A stretch of DNA of 17,023 nucleotides from Pseudomonadota bacterium (GCA_023390055.1 JAEWDP010000103.1:1-17023), one strand, 5' to 3'. Positions 6,823 through 14,562 are shown, counted from the stretch's first letter. Notes: generated from the letters alone by a model not told the origin. Translations and numbers: made by a program.

Positions 6823-8292
6823 ATGGCAAAAATTAGCGGACCTCCACAAATCAGCAGACCTCCACAGATTGGGAAGATGAAGCTCCTTCTTGCGCTGGAT
6901 GCGCTTTTAAGAGAGGGGAGCGTCACGGGCGCCGCAACCAGTCTTGACCTGCAGGTCTCTTCCGTCAGCCGAATGCTTGGAGAGCTTCGCGATCTCTATG
7001 GTGATCCCATCTTTATACGGACAGGTCGTGGTCTGCGGCCAACCCCGTTCGCCGAATCGCTGAGGCTGCGGGTGCGCGCACTGGCGGAGGATGCGGAGGT
7101 TCTGCTCAGGGGCGGGGAGTTGGCGGAGAACGGAGATTTGGTCCAAGCTTCGCTCGCACAGTCCACGGACGGCTGGCAGACGCGATCAAAGGTTGTGCCG
7201 TTGCCACTTGCGGTCACCCGTGGCAATCACCTTGAAGCGGCGCCGACCCCTTTGGGAATCGCACGGCGGATCGCTGCAATCGGAGACAATGAAGAGCCTC
7301 AGCGCCGCTTGGCAAAATACATAGCCCTGACGTCTCCCGGGCCGGGGCGAAGTCGCCCGCTTGAAACCGAAGAAGCAAGAGATGCCCTTTCCCTCATCTT
7401 GCGCGGAGAGGCAGATCCAATGCAGATCGGCGCATTGTTGATGACCCTGCAGTATCGTGGTCCGACCGCGCTGGAACTCGCCGGTTTTGTCCAGGCCGTG
7501 CGGGAAGCTGCAGCGTCCGCCGTTGGGCAAGGGTTGCGGCCTGATCTTGATTGGCCGGTTTATGTCTCGCCGCGATGGAAGAGGCCGCCGTGGTTTCTGC
7601 ATGCGGCAAGGCTCGTTGCCGCCGCCGGCTACCGTGTCGTCATGCACGGGTACTTCGGTAACGGCGCCGATAGCGGCAAGCTGGAGGAAGCCGCAGAACG
7701 GGCTGGGATCCCGGTGTGCCTGACATCCTTTGAGGTATCTGCGGCTGTGGAGGCTCATAATATCGCCTATGTACCCCTCGCGGTCTTTGCACCCCAGGCG
7801 CAAGAATTACTCAATCTGCACCCGCTTTTCGAGACACGTACGCCGCTTCACAACGTCGTGCCACTCATCAATCCGTTCGGGGCCCCAGCCACGTTGACGG
7901 GGTCGTCTGGTGGAGCGTCCAGGATGATTTATCGAGACGTGGTGAAGCTATTGGGGATGGAGCATGTGACGATGGTCAGTACCGTTCGCAGCTTCGCCCA
8001 GATCAATCCGACGCGGGTGACAACACTGGTGCGGATGTTCAATGAACAGGAAATCAGCGAGCGCCTGCCGGTACGTTCCGGCTTTACGGGAAGTGGACTG
8101 CCGAGCAGCGGCTATAATCAGAAGGAATACTGGGAAGCGGTCTGGTCGGGCGCGGCCCGTGATGACCTTGCAGAGGCATCCATCATTTCCACGGCGGCGA
8201 CAGCGCTGCTCGCTGTCTCACGTGATCCGGACAGCAGGTTTGAAGCCTGCCTGGAGCAGGCAACAGGCTATTGGCACAGACGAAAGCGTTAG
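6823..8292 (+). CDS. LysR helix-turn-helix fused to a TrpD2/YbiB-like glycosyltransferase-3 domain
   Basis: This 489-residue protein joins two families. Residues about 19-80 are a LysR-type winged HTH (LLLALDALLREGSVTGAATS, then VSSVSRMLGELRDLYGDPIF and GLRPTPFAESL). After a linker, residues about 178-485 resemble anthranilate phosphoribosyltransferase relatives: LETEEARDALSLILRGEADP with QIGALLMTLQYRG (the helical N-domain), RVVMHGYFGN (cf. KHGNR of TrpD), VFAP, and ETRTPLHNVVPLINPFGAP (cf. the RT..N..GPL.NP motif). The PRPP-binding glycine loop GTGGD is replaced by VSPRWKRP, so classic TrpD activity is unlikely; YbiB/TrpD2 proteins bind nucleic acid instead. The usual LysR effector domain is absent. 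The start could be 6823 (no clear ribosome site, proline-rich leader) or 6877 (GGGAAG just upstream). Divergent from the siderophore operon; a regulatory role is inferred. Confidence 0.85.
   Translation: MAKISGPPQISRPPQIGKMKLLLALDALLREGSVTGAATSLDLQVSSVSRMLGELRDLYGDPIFIRTGRGLRPTPFAESLRLRVRALAEDAEVLLRGGELAENGDLVQASLAQSTDGWQTRSKVVPLPLAVTRGNHLEAAPTPLGIARRIAAIGDNEEPQRRLAKYIALTSPGPGRSRPLETEEARDALSLILRGEADPMQIGALLMTLQYRGPTALELAGFVQAVREAAASAVGQGLRPDLDWPVYVSPRWKRPPWFLHAARLVAAAGYRVVMHGYFGNGADSGKLEEAAERAGIPVCLTSFEVSAAVEAHNIAYVPLAVFAPQAQELLNLHPLFETRTPLHNVVPLINPFGAPATLTGSSGGASRMIYRDVVKLLGMEHVTMVSTVRSFAQINPTRVTTLVRMFNEQEISERLPVRSGFTGSGLPSSGYNQKEYWEAVWSGAARDDLAEASIISTAATALLAVSRDPDSRFEACLEQATGYWHRRKR
6835..6870 (+). 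repeat. Two tandem 18-bp repeats at the fusion gene's 5' end
   Basis: Units AGCGGACCTCCACAAATC (6835-6852) and AGCAGACCTCCACAGATT (6853-6870) are identical at 15 of 18 positions. In the frame of the longer start they encode SGPPQI-SRPPQI. If translation begins at 6877 they would instead be leader DNA. Confidence 0.7.
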
Positions 8293-8329
8293 ATGAAGCT
8301 CAAAGATCCAGATAGATCTGCTCCTTCAT
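8293..8329 (+). terminator. Imperfect hairpin directly after the fusion gene stop
   Basis: ATGAAG (8293-8298) pairs with CTTCAT (8324-8329), and AGATC (8304-8308) with GATCT (8315-8319), with an internal loop. It follows the stop codon immediately. No U-tract follows, so this is a weak terminator candidate. Confidence 0.3.
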
Positions 8330-8476
8330 TGTGGGTCGCCAAATAAAGCTAGATTCATGCTTGGCCTGGACAGTGCTTCGACAGCATGGTCGCCAAAAGC
8401 ACGGTTCGCGGTAGATCCATTGCCACGATCAGGGCTGTTTCTCGAAGAAGAAGCCGCGTTTTTGCCGGCATGATCT

Positions 8477-9045
8477 TTATCTGAAATCATGGGAAGAAGG
8501 TGTCGTCTTCCGCGGGCGAACTTGTCGATCGCAGCCGACCTGAGCCACTGTGATCGGTTGAAAGATGGATACTGGCTGCCGGGTAGAAGGCGCGGTTGTG
8601 CTTCCGCCGCCCAATCTCTTTACTGCAGCTTGAACCGCGATTGCAACCTCGAGAAAGGCCTGATTGCGGTCAACGGCCTGCGTGATGGGTCGTCCGTCCG
8701 GCGGTGTCGCGTTCAACTCGCCGAAGGGCGCGCCGTGCCACTGATAAGCGCGTCGTATGACCGGAATGACGATCGCTTCACCACGTTCGTGCCGTTCCAT
8801 GGCGACGGTCATTTCGCGGTCGTAGCAGTAGTCGGAATTGATGAAATCAGGACTTATGAGAAGGAGGATGATGTCAGCCGAAACCAGGTTCTCACTGATC
8901 GCCTTGTCGATCTCCTCGCCAGCTCCGATTCGGCGGACGTTCCAAGTCTCGATCACACCCTGTCGGCGAAGGATGGACAACTGCTTCTCGAGCTGATCGC
9001 GGAGAGCTTCGTCCGCATGCGAATAAGAAAGAATACGCTGGCCAC
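8477..9045 (-). pseudogene. TIR-domain protein gene broken by an early one-base frameshift
   Basis: A GTG at 9045-9043 with GGAG six bases upstream starts the reading MASVFF. After the TTT at 9030-9028 the frame is lost, and the expected continuation SYSHADEALRDQLEKQL is found one base out of frame from 9025 down. Adding a single base near 9026-9030 (a TTTCTT run on the minus strand) restores MASVFFSYSHADEALRDQLEKQL, the standard opening of bacterial TIR proteins. The downstream frame has no ATG/GTG before a TTG at 8980, which would omit the first beta strand. The body carries GVIETWNVRRIGAGEEID, ADIILLLISPDFINSDYCYD (with REM following, a candidate NADase glutamate region), VIPVIRR and GRPIT. 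The C-terminal ~40 residues are not recognised. TIR proteins of this type may cleave NAD in signalling or defence; here the gene is probably inactive, unless it is a sequencing error. Confidence 0.75.
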
Positions 9046-9179
9046 ACTGTACTCCAGATAGCGGACGAACTACTCCGATGAGATCAGAGGATAGTTTCTT
9101 CTGCTTCTGACCGTCCTGAATGCATGGGTGACGGTCATGATATTCGGGTTTTAGGACGGCTGGTTTTTGAACTTGGATA

Positions 9180-9214
9180 GCCTCCCCAGTGAGGCTTACT
9201 CAAGCTGGGGAGGC
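9180..9214 (-). terminator. Stem-loop downstream of nrdJ
   Basis: A perfect 10-bp inverted repeat, GCCTCCCCAG (9180-9189) and CTGGGGAGGC (9205-9214), with a 15-base loop, lies about 80 bases after the nrdJ stop and before the TIR gene start. It is likely an nrdJ transcript end, although no strong U-tract follows on the minus strand. Confidence 0.5.
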
Positions 9215-9295
9215 AGTTTGGTTAGTTAAGTGTGTGCCTGGGCAAGATCACTGTGCGCGTTACACCAGTGGCTCCCTCGCCGCGGACCTGCGTGA

Positions 9296-12200
9296 TCAGC
9301 TGCAACCACTCGTGGAGCCGCATGTGTCGCATTTTTCACAAGTGCCATTCCGCACCATCGTGAAATTCTGGCACTCGGAGCACATGTTGCCAGTATAACC
9401 CTGGGCCATTGAACGTAGGCGACGTTCATTCTCCACCTTCTTTGCCTCTGTCTTGGCACTGGCAGCATCAGCAGCCGCCTTGTCTGAGAACAAGGCAGTG
9501 GAATTCTGCTGAGCTTGAGATGGCGCGTCGTCCTGGGTCTCAATTGCGATCTCTTCAGCCAGTTCCTTGGCGCGCTCCTCATAGTCCCGTTTGAAAGCAA
9601 CGATCTCAGACGTGGAAATAGCCGTGACAGGTTCAAGCTTGCGAGCTGCCGATCCACCGAAGGACGTGACGTTGGCCGATCCCTTGGAAGGGGTGGCCGT
9701 CGCTGCACCCTTGGCCTCAGATCCGCCTCCTTGACCGCCCTGGATCAAGGTCGGCTTGTAGCCACGTGTCCAGCCTGTCGACAAGAGGTTTGTCTTGCCT
9801 TCTTGGATGCCCTTTCCGAGCGCCGTATTGGAAAAGTCCGACGTATCGACATGCGCAAGATCATGGCGACCGAGATACGAAACGGCGAGTTCTCGGAACA
9901 CGTAGTCAGGGATTGACGTGGCATTCTTGATTGCATCGTTACCTGTGACGATGCCGGCAGGCTCGAATTTCGTGAAAGTAAATGCCTCCACAAATTCTTC
10001 CAATGGCACGCCATATTGCAGACCAAGTGATACAGCGATCGCGAAATTGTTCATCATTGCCCGGAAGGCCGCGCCTTCCTTGTGCATGTCGATGAAAATT
10101 TCGCCAAGACGGCCATCACCGAATTCGCCGGTTCGCAGATAGACCTTGTGGCCTCCGACATTGGCCTTCTGGGTGTATCCCTGACGGCGGTTCGGCAGCT
10201 TTTCACGCTCTCTGCTGACGCGATCGACGATACGCTCAACGATCTTCTCCGTGACCGTTACCGTTTGGGCAGCAACCGGCTGTTGGATCAGTTCCTCAAC
10301 GGCGTCTTCTGCTTCATCATCCTCGATAAGCGAGGCATTGAGAGGCTGGCTGAGCTTTGATCCATCGCGATAGAGCGCGTTTGCCTTCAATGCAAGCTTC
10401 CATGAAAGCATGTAGGCTGCGCCGCAATCCTCGACTGTCGCCTCATTCGGCATGTTGATGGTCTTGGAAATCGCGCCCGAGATGAATGGCTGGGCCGCCG
10501 CCATCATGCGGATGTGGCTTTCGACCGAGAGATAGCGCTTTCCGATCTTGCCGCATGCATTGGCGCAATCGAAGACAGGCAGATGCTCGTCCTTCAGGAA
10601 AGGGGCACCTTCCAGGGTCATTGCGCCGCAGACATGGATGTTGGCGTCTTCAATGTCCTTTTTCGTAAAGCCGAGATATTCAAGCAGGCTGAAATTCAGG
10701 TCGGCGACTTGCTCGTCGCTGACCTTGAGCGTGTCCTTGAGGAAGTCGGCACCGAGTGTCCACTGGTTGAAGACGAACTTGATGTCAAAGGCGCTTTTCA
10801 AAGCTCCATTGAGGGCTTCGATCTTTTCGTCGGTGAACCCTTTGGCCTTCAGTGATCCGGGATTGATGCCGGGTGCCTGGTTGAGGTTCCCGTGCCCAAC
10901 CGCATAGGCTTCAATCTCTGCGACCTGGCTTTCCGAATAACCGAGCGAGCGAAGCGCTTCCGGAACGGCACGGTTGATGATCTTGAAGTAACCGCCACCA
11001 GCAAGCTTCTTGAACTTAACAAGTGCAAAATCGGGTTCGATGCCGGTTGTATCGCAATCCATAACGAGACCAATCGTGCCTGTCGGCGCAATGACTGTCG
11101 TTTGAGCGTTGCGGTAGCCGTGCTTTTCGCCAAGCTCCAATGCGCGATCCCAGGCAGCCTTGGCATGGGCGACGAGGTCCTGATCGGGATTATCTGCGTG
11201 GATGAGAGCGACGGGATTTACCGACAGCGCCTCATAGTCGGCCGTTTCCCCATAGGCGGCACGGCGATGATTGCGGATGACGCGAAGCATGTTGTCGCGG
11301 TTCGGCGCAAAACCCGGAAATGGCCCGAGTTCTGAAGCCATCTCTGCCGACGTCGCATAAGCGGTGCCTGTCATGATGGCGGTAAGTGAGCCTGCAATAG
11401 CGCGGGCCTCTGTCGAATCATAGGGGATGCCCGATGACATCAGAAGGCCGCCAATGTTTGCGTAGCCGAGACCGAGTGTGCGGTATTCGTAGGAGAGTTC
11501 GGCAATCTGGCGTGATGGGAACTGTGCCATCATCACCGAAATTTCTAAAACCACGGTCCACAAGCGAACAGCATGCTCGTAGTCGCCAATATTTATACGT
11601 TTTGTCGCTGCATCCTTGAACTGCAGAAGATTGAGAGAGGCAAGATTGCAGGCCGTGTCGTCAAGAAACATGTATTCCGAGCATGGGTTCGATGCGCGGA
11701 TAGGGCCGGCAGCCGGGCATGTGTGCCAATCATTCATTGTCGTGTTGAAATGCAGACCCGGGTCGGCAGACGCCCACGCAGCGTGCGAGATCTGTTCCCA
11801 TAGATTGCGTGCCTTGAGTGTCTTCATCACGCGACCGTCCTTACGGGCGGTCAGGTTCCATTCGCCGTCATTTTCGACAGCGCGCAGGAAGTCGTCCTTC
11901 AGCGAGACCGAATTGTTGGAATTCTGGCCCGAAACGGTGAGATAAGCTTCCGAATCCCAGTCGGTATCATAGGTCTTGAATTCGATATCCTTGTAGCCCT
12001 GTCGGACAAACTGGATGACGCGCTTGACATAGTTTTCTGGAACCTGATTGCGCTTGGCAGCACGGATCTCCCGCTTCAATGCCGGGTTTCTGGCCGGATC
12101 AAAGCAATCGTCGCCATCACCTTCGCAGTTGACGCAGGCTTTTGCGATAGCTGTCAGATGCTGGGCAACAATCTTCGATCCGGTAACAAGAGCTGCAACC

Positions 12201-13108
12201 TTCTGTTCCTCGCGCACCTTCCAGTTGATGTATTCTTCAATGTCCGGATGATCGATGTCGACAACGACCATCTTTGCAGCGCGACGTGTCGTGCCTCCTG
12301 ATTTGATCGCGCCCGCGGCACGGTCGCCGATCTTGAGGAAGCTCATCAATCCGGACGAGCGACCGCCACCGGAAAGCTTCTCACCTTCGCCACGCACGTA
12401 GGAAAAGTTGGAGCCGGTGCCGGAACCGTATTTGAACAGGCGCGCTTCACGCACCCAAAGATCCATGATGCCGCCTTCATTGACCAGATCATCCTCGACC
12501 GATTGAATGAAGCAGGCATGAGGTTGTGGATGTTCGTAAGCGGATTTTGACTTTGTGAGTTTGCCGGTGAAAGGGTCGACGTAGAGATGACCCTGACCGG
12601 GGCCATCTATGCCATAGGCCCAGTGCAGGCCTGTGTTGAACCATTGTGGCGAATTTGGTGCAACGCGCTGTGTTGCAAGCATGTAGGCGAGCTCATCGCG
12701 GAAGGCGAGGGCGTCTTCTTCCGATGAGAAATACTTACCCTTCCAACCCCAATAGGTCCATGTTCCGGCGAGACGGTCAAAGACCTGACGAGCATCGGTT
12801 TCCGAGCCGTACTGCTCTTCCTTCGGCAAGGCTTTCAGGGCTTCGGCATCTGGAACAGAACGCCACAGGAAGGAAGGGACATCGTTTTCCTCAACCTTCT
12901 TGAGGATCTTGGCGACACCGGCCTTGCGAAAGTATTTCTGGGCCAGAACATCGGTTGCGACCTGAGAAAACTGTGTCGGTACGTCAATGTCGGCCAGCTG
13001 GAAGACAATGGAGCCATCCGGGTTGCGAATTTCGCTCAACGCCTTGCGAAACTTTACGTCCGCATAAGGCGATTGGCCTGCCTTGGTGAAACGACGTTCG
13101 ATGCGCAT
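9296..13108 (-). CDS. nrdJ: Vitamin B12-dependent (class II) ribonucleoside-diphosphate reductase
   Basis: This 1270-residue cytoplasmic enzyme reduces ribonucleotides to deoxyribonucleotides with adenosylcobalamin as radical generator, so it does not need oxygen. The N-terminus MRIERRFTKAGQSPYADVKF is typical of the long alphaproteobacterial NrdJ. The active-site motif NPCSEY puts N474, C476 (thiyl radical cysteine) and E478 in the expected N-x-C-x-E pattern; C199 (HACFIQS) and C487 (DDTACNLASLNL) are the likely redox pair. PTGTIGLVMDCDTTGIEPDF is the conserved barrel segment. The last 30 residues carry a cysteine-rich tail (CSEC, CEKCDTC, GCS) for re-reduction by thioredoxin-like donors. 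GAGG lies 9 bases before the ATG. Paired NrdR boxes precede the gene. It appears monocistronic, with a stem-loop downstream. Confidence 0.97.
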   Translation of the reverse strand: MRIERRFTKAGQSPYADVKFRKALSEIRNPDGSIVFQLADIDVPTQFSQVATDVLAQKYFRKAGVAKILKKVEENDVPSFLWRSVPDAEALKALPKEEQYGSETDARQVFDRLAGTWTYWGWKGKYFSSEEDALAFRDELAYMLATQRVAPNSPQWFNTGLHWAYGIDGPGQGHLYVDPFTGKLTKSKSAYEHPQPHACFIQSVEDDLVNEGGIMDLWVREARLFKYGSGTGSNFSYVRGEGEKLSGGGRSSGLMSFLKIGDRAAGAIKSGGTTRRAAKMVVVDIDHPDIEEYINWKVREEQKVAALVTGSKIVAQHLTAIAKACVNCEGDGDDCFDPARNPALKREIRAAKRNQVPENYVKRVIQFVRQGYKDIEFKTYDTDWDSEAYLTVSGQNSNNSVSLKDDFLRAVENDGEWNLTARKDGRVMKTLKARNLWEQISHAAWASADPGLHFNTTMNDWHTCPAAGPIRASNPCSEYMFLDDTACNLASLNLLQFKDAATKRINIGDYEHAVRLWTVVLEISVMMAQFPSRQIAELSYEYRTLGLGYANIGGLLMSSGIPYDSTEARAIAGSLTAIMTGTAYATSAEMASELGPFPGFAPNRDNMLRVIRNHRRAAYGETADYEALSVNPVALIHADNPDQDLVAHAKAAWDRALELGEKHGYRNAQTTVIAPTGTIGLVMDCDTTGIEPDFALVKFKKLAGGGYFKIINRAVPEALRSLGYSESQVAEIEAYAVGHGNLNQAPGINPGSLKAKGFTDEKIEALNGALKSAFDIKFVFNQWTLGADFLKDTLKVSDEQVADLNFSLLEYLGFTKKDIEDANIHVCGAMTLEGAPFLKDEHLPVFDCANACGKIGKRYLSVESHIRMMAAAQPFISGAISKTINMPNEATVEDCGAAYMLSWKLALKANALYRDGSKLSQPLNASLIEDDEAEDAVEELIQQPVAAQTVTVTEKIVERIVDRVSREREKLPNRRQGYTQKANVGGHKVYLRTGEFGDGRLGEIFIDMHKEGAAFRAMMNNFAIAVSLGLQYGVPLEEFVEAFTFTKFEPAGIVTGNDAIKNATSIPDYVFRELAVSYLGRHDLAHVDTSDFSNTALGKGIQEGKTNLLSTGWTRGYKPTLIQGGQGGGSEAKGAATATPSKGSANVTSFGGSAARKLEPVTAISTSEIVAFKRDYEERAKELAEEIAIETQDDAPSQAQQNSTALFSDKAAADAASAKTEAKKVENERRLRSMAQGYTGNMCSECQNFTMVRNGTCEKCDTCGSTSGCS

Positions 13109-13217
13109 TGCCTTTGTCCTCGTCTGCTGGCCCGTCAGGGCACAAAAATCCGATCCGGCAGCTGTCTGTCTGAGCAGCCGGTGAAATCTAATAATCCAGG
13201 TGAATCACTACGATACT

Positions 13218-13233
13218 GACCTGTATATTGTGT
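13218..13233. promoter_or_regulatory. NrdR box, proximal (nrdJ)
   Basis: GACCTGTATATTGTGT matches 11 of 16 positions of the NrdR consensus ACACAATATATTGTGT; its right half (TATATTGTGT) is perfect. Its start is exactly 31 bp from the distal box, the three-turn spacing typical of NrdR pairs. It overlaps the predicted -10 of nrdJ. Confidence 0.65.
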
Positions 13234-13249
13234 CTATGGTTGGCTGCAA
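13222..13249 (-). promoter_or_regulatory. Candidate nrdJ promoter between the NrdR boxes
   Basis: On the minus strand TTGCAG (13249-13244) and TATACA (13227-13222) are separated by 16 bases. The -10 lies inside the proximal NrdR box and the -35 touches the distal box, as expected for NrdR repression. The transcript would have a leader of about 105 bases. Confidence 0.4.
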
Positions 13250-13264
13250 CACTAAATATAGTGT
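13249..13264. promoter_or_regulatory. NrdR box, distal (nrdJ)
   Basis: ACACTAAATATAGTGT is a near-perfect palindrome and fits the NrdR consensus ACACwAtATaTwGTGT. NrdR is an ATP/dATP-sensing repressor of ribonucleotide reductase genes. The pairing with the box 31 bp away makes this assignment firm. Confidence 0.75.
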
Positions 13265-13704
13265 TAACTGCAAGTTTTCACCAGTCCCATTACATATCTT
13301 CGGCAAGTTTCGGTCCCACGCAGAAAAGGTACCTGAGAGATCGCCCTCATGGTCGAACTTCCACTCTTCAATGCACAAAATACTCGATAGAAGACCAGCC
13401 TCGATACTTCCGGTCCAGTTGCCGCCGCAACATGGGGACAATTTCGACCGCGCTGGCAGATTCGTCAAGCCATAGATCGCCATACTTTTTTAACCACAAG
13501 ATATTGTGTCGGAAGCCTGTGGAAATTGGGGATGAAAATAATCAAGGAATCTCAACTATTTGCGCGATCCGGATGAAGCTTGTGCAAACCTTGTCAAATT
13601 TTATCACCGACGAATAACCGCAAGAAATACCGCGTTGAGCCTGTAAATCAGGCAATTGCGATATGATGTTGAGTTCTAAAGGTTACACCCATCATGGATG
13701 TGGA
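13265..13704. other. Non-coding stretch upstream of nrdJ
   Basis: About 440 bases between the nrdJ operator and the gpt terminator hold no recognisable gene. Open frames of 91 and 129 codons on opposite strands overlap each other and the NrdR boxes, lack convincing ribosome sites and show no known motifs. The only structured element seen is a lone NrdR-like palindrome at 13494-13509. No cobalamin riboswitch B12 box was found. Confidence 0.6.
13494..13509. promoter_or_regulatory. Isolated third NrdR-like box
   Basis: CCACAAGATATTGTGT matches 14 of 16 positions of the NrdR consensus ACACAATATATTGTGT, better than the proximal box of the nrdJ pair. It lies 245 bp upstream of the distal box, and no partner is visible 31 bp to either side. 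Confidence 0.35.
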
Positions 13705-13734
13705 AAACCCGCCGCAGGAATTTGCGACGGGTTT
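13705..13734 (-). terminator. Rho-independent terminator of gpt
   Basis: AAACCCG-C-CGCA (13705-13716) pairs with TGCG-A-CGGGTTT (13723-13734), a 12-bp stem with one mismatch and a 6-base loop. On the minus strand the stem ends in a TTTT tract. It starts about 60 bases after the gpt stop. Confidence 0.7.
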
Positions 13735-13795
13735 GATATTGACATGCTGACGCAGTTGGTCCTGAGGCGACAAAAACGATACCGTCAGTGTTAGT

Positions 13796-14293
13796 TCAGG
13801 CCTTAGGAGACTTAGCGATGGGTTCCTGGTAGGTGAAACCCATATCCCAGGGAAAGTAGATCCAGGTGTCCTGGCTGACTTCGGTGATGAAGGTGTCAAC
13901 TGTCGGAACACCCTTCGGCTTGGCGTAGACGCAGGCAAAATGGGCATCCGGAAGCATTTGACGCACCTCGGATGCCGTCTTGCCCGTGTCGGTCAGGTCA
14001 TCAACAACCAGCACACCTTTACCGCCATTGATTGCCAGTTCGGCCGCAATGCCTTTCAGGAGGTTCATATCACCCTGATTGACGTAGTCATGGTAGGACG
14101 CGATGCAGACCGTCTCGATCAGGCGGATGTTAAGTTCTCGCGAGATGATCGCAGCCGGAACGAGGCCGCCACGCGTGATGCATACGATTGCGCGAAATTC
14201 CTGACCCAGGCCGGCGAGGCGCCAGGCAAGGGCCCGGGCGTCGCGATGGAATTGATCCCAGGAGACGGGAAATGCTTTTTCTGGAAGAGACAT
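13796..14293 (-). CDS. gpt: Xanthine/guanine phosphoribosyltransferase
   Basis: This 165-residue cytoplasmic enzyme transfers the phosphoribosyl group of PRPP to xanthine or guanine in purine salvage. The PRPP-binding loop VLVVDDLTDTGKT is at about 94-106, ITRGGLVPA at 39-47 is the second conserved loop, and WIYFPWD at 144-150 is the base-stacking motif of Gpt-type enzymes. The ATG at 14293 (MSLPEKAFPVSWDQFHRDAR) gives exactly the usual family length. A longer frame from 14476 would add 61 residues unlike the family and would read through a 12-bp hairpin, so it was rejected. No strong Shine-Dalgarno is visible before the chosen ATG. Confidence 0.95.
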   Translation of the reverse strand: MSLPEKAFPVSWDQFHRDARALAWRLAGLGQEFRAIVCITRGGLVPAAIISRELNIRLIETVCIASYHDYVNQGDMNLLKGIAAELAINGGKGVLVVDDLTDTGKTASEVRQMLPDAHFACVYAKPKGVPTVDTFITEVSQDTWIYFPWDMGFTYQEPIAKSPKA

Positions 14294-14305
14294 GAGTGTG
14301 TTGCC

Positions 14306-14336
14306 ATTAGCGAGAGCTTCGTAGGCTCTCGCTAAT
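14306..14336 (-). promoter_or_regulatory. Perfect 12-bp hairpin in the gpt leader
   Basis: ATTAGCGAGAGC (14306-14317) and GCTCTCGCTAAT (14325-14336) pair perfectly around a 7-base loop. On the minus strand the hairpin ends 12 bases before the gpt ATG, covering or adjoining the ribosome entry region, with no U-tract after it. It could affect gpt translation or message stability. Confidence 0.55.
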
Positions 14337-14502
14337 AGCGGGAAGAAGGGGCCAAATGCAAGCAGTCGGCATGCTGCGGTGTACATCTTGGTTCTGCTGT
14401 CTGGAATTTGGATCTGTCCGCTCTGTTCACTTTGCATGAACTGGAGCCATAAGAAGGAAGACAATCCGTCCTTCACGTGGCAGGGCAGATGAAAAGTCCG
14501 GA

Positions 14503-14516
14503 TTGAAAAGGCTCAA
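14503..14516. promoter_or_regulatory. Weak FNR/FixK-like site between usp and gpt
   Basis: TTGAAAAGGCTCAA keeps TTGA-N6-TCAA and matches 8 of 10 positions of the anaerobox TTGAT-N4-ATCAA. It lies about 210 bases upstream of gpt and 47 bases past the usp stop. A chance match is possible. Confidence 0.25.
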
Positions 14517-14562
14517 ACAAAAAGATCTGCTCACAGTCGGGTCCGATAGACCTCCGAGGAGG

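Noticed and set aside
6642..6926. 94-codon minus-strand frame across the divergent promoter region
   Set aside because: It overlaps the LysR-domain start, the 25-bp palindrome and the operon promoter, and has no motif or ribosome site.
13109..13217. Cobalamin riboswitch in the nrdJ leader
   Set aside because: No B12-box (GCCACTG-type) core or matching helices were seen in the leader or further upstream; the only near match in the window lies inside the TIR gene.
13208..13483. 91-codon minus-strand open frame upstream of nrdJ
   Set aside because: It has no convincing ribosome site or recognisable motif, overlaps both NrdR boxes and the predicted nrdJ promoter, and competes with a similarly long plus-strand frame.
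14294..14476. 61-residue N-terminal extension of gpt
   Set aside because: The family starts at MSLPEKAFPV with a total of 165 residues; the extension is unlike the family and reads through a perfect hairpin.
14551..14562. CCTCC-GA-GGAGG hairpin after the usp gene as a terminator
   Set aside because: The stem is only 5 bp with a 2-base loop and no U-tract, too weak to call.
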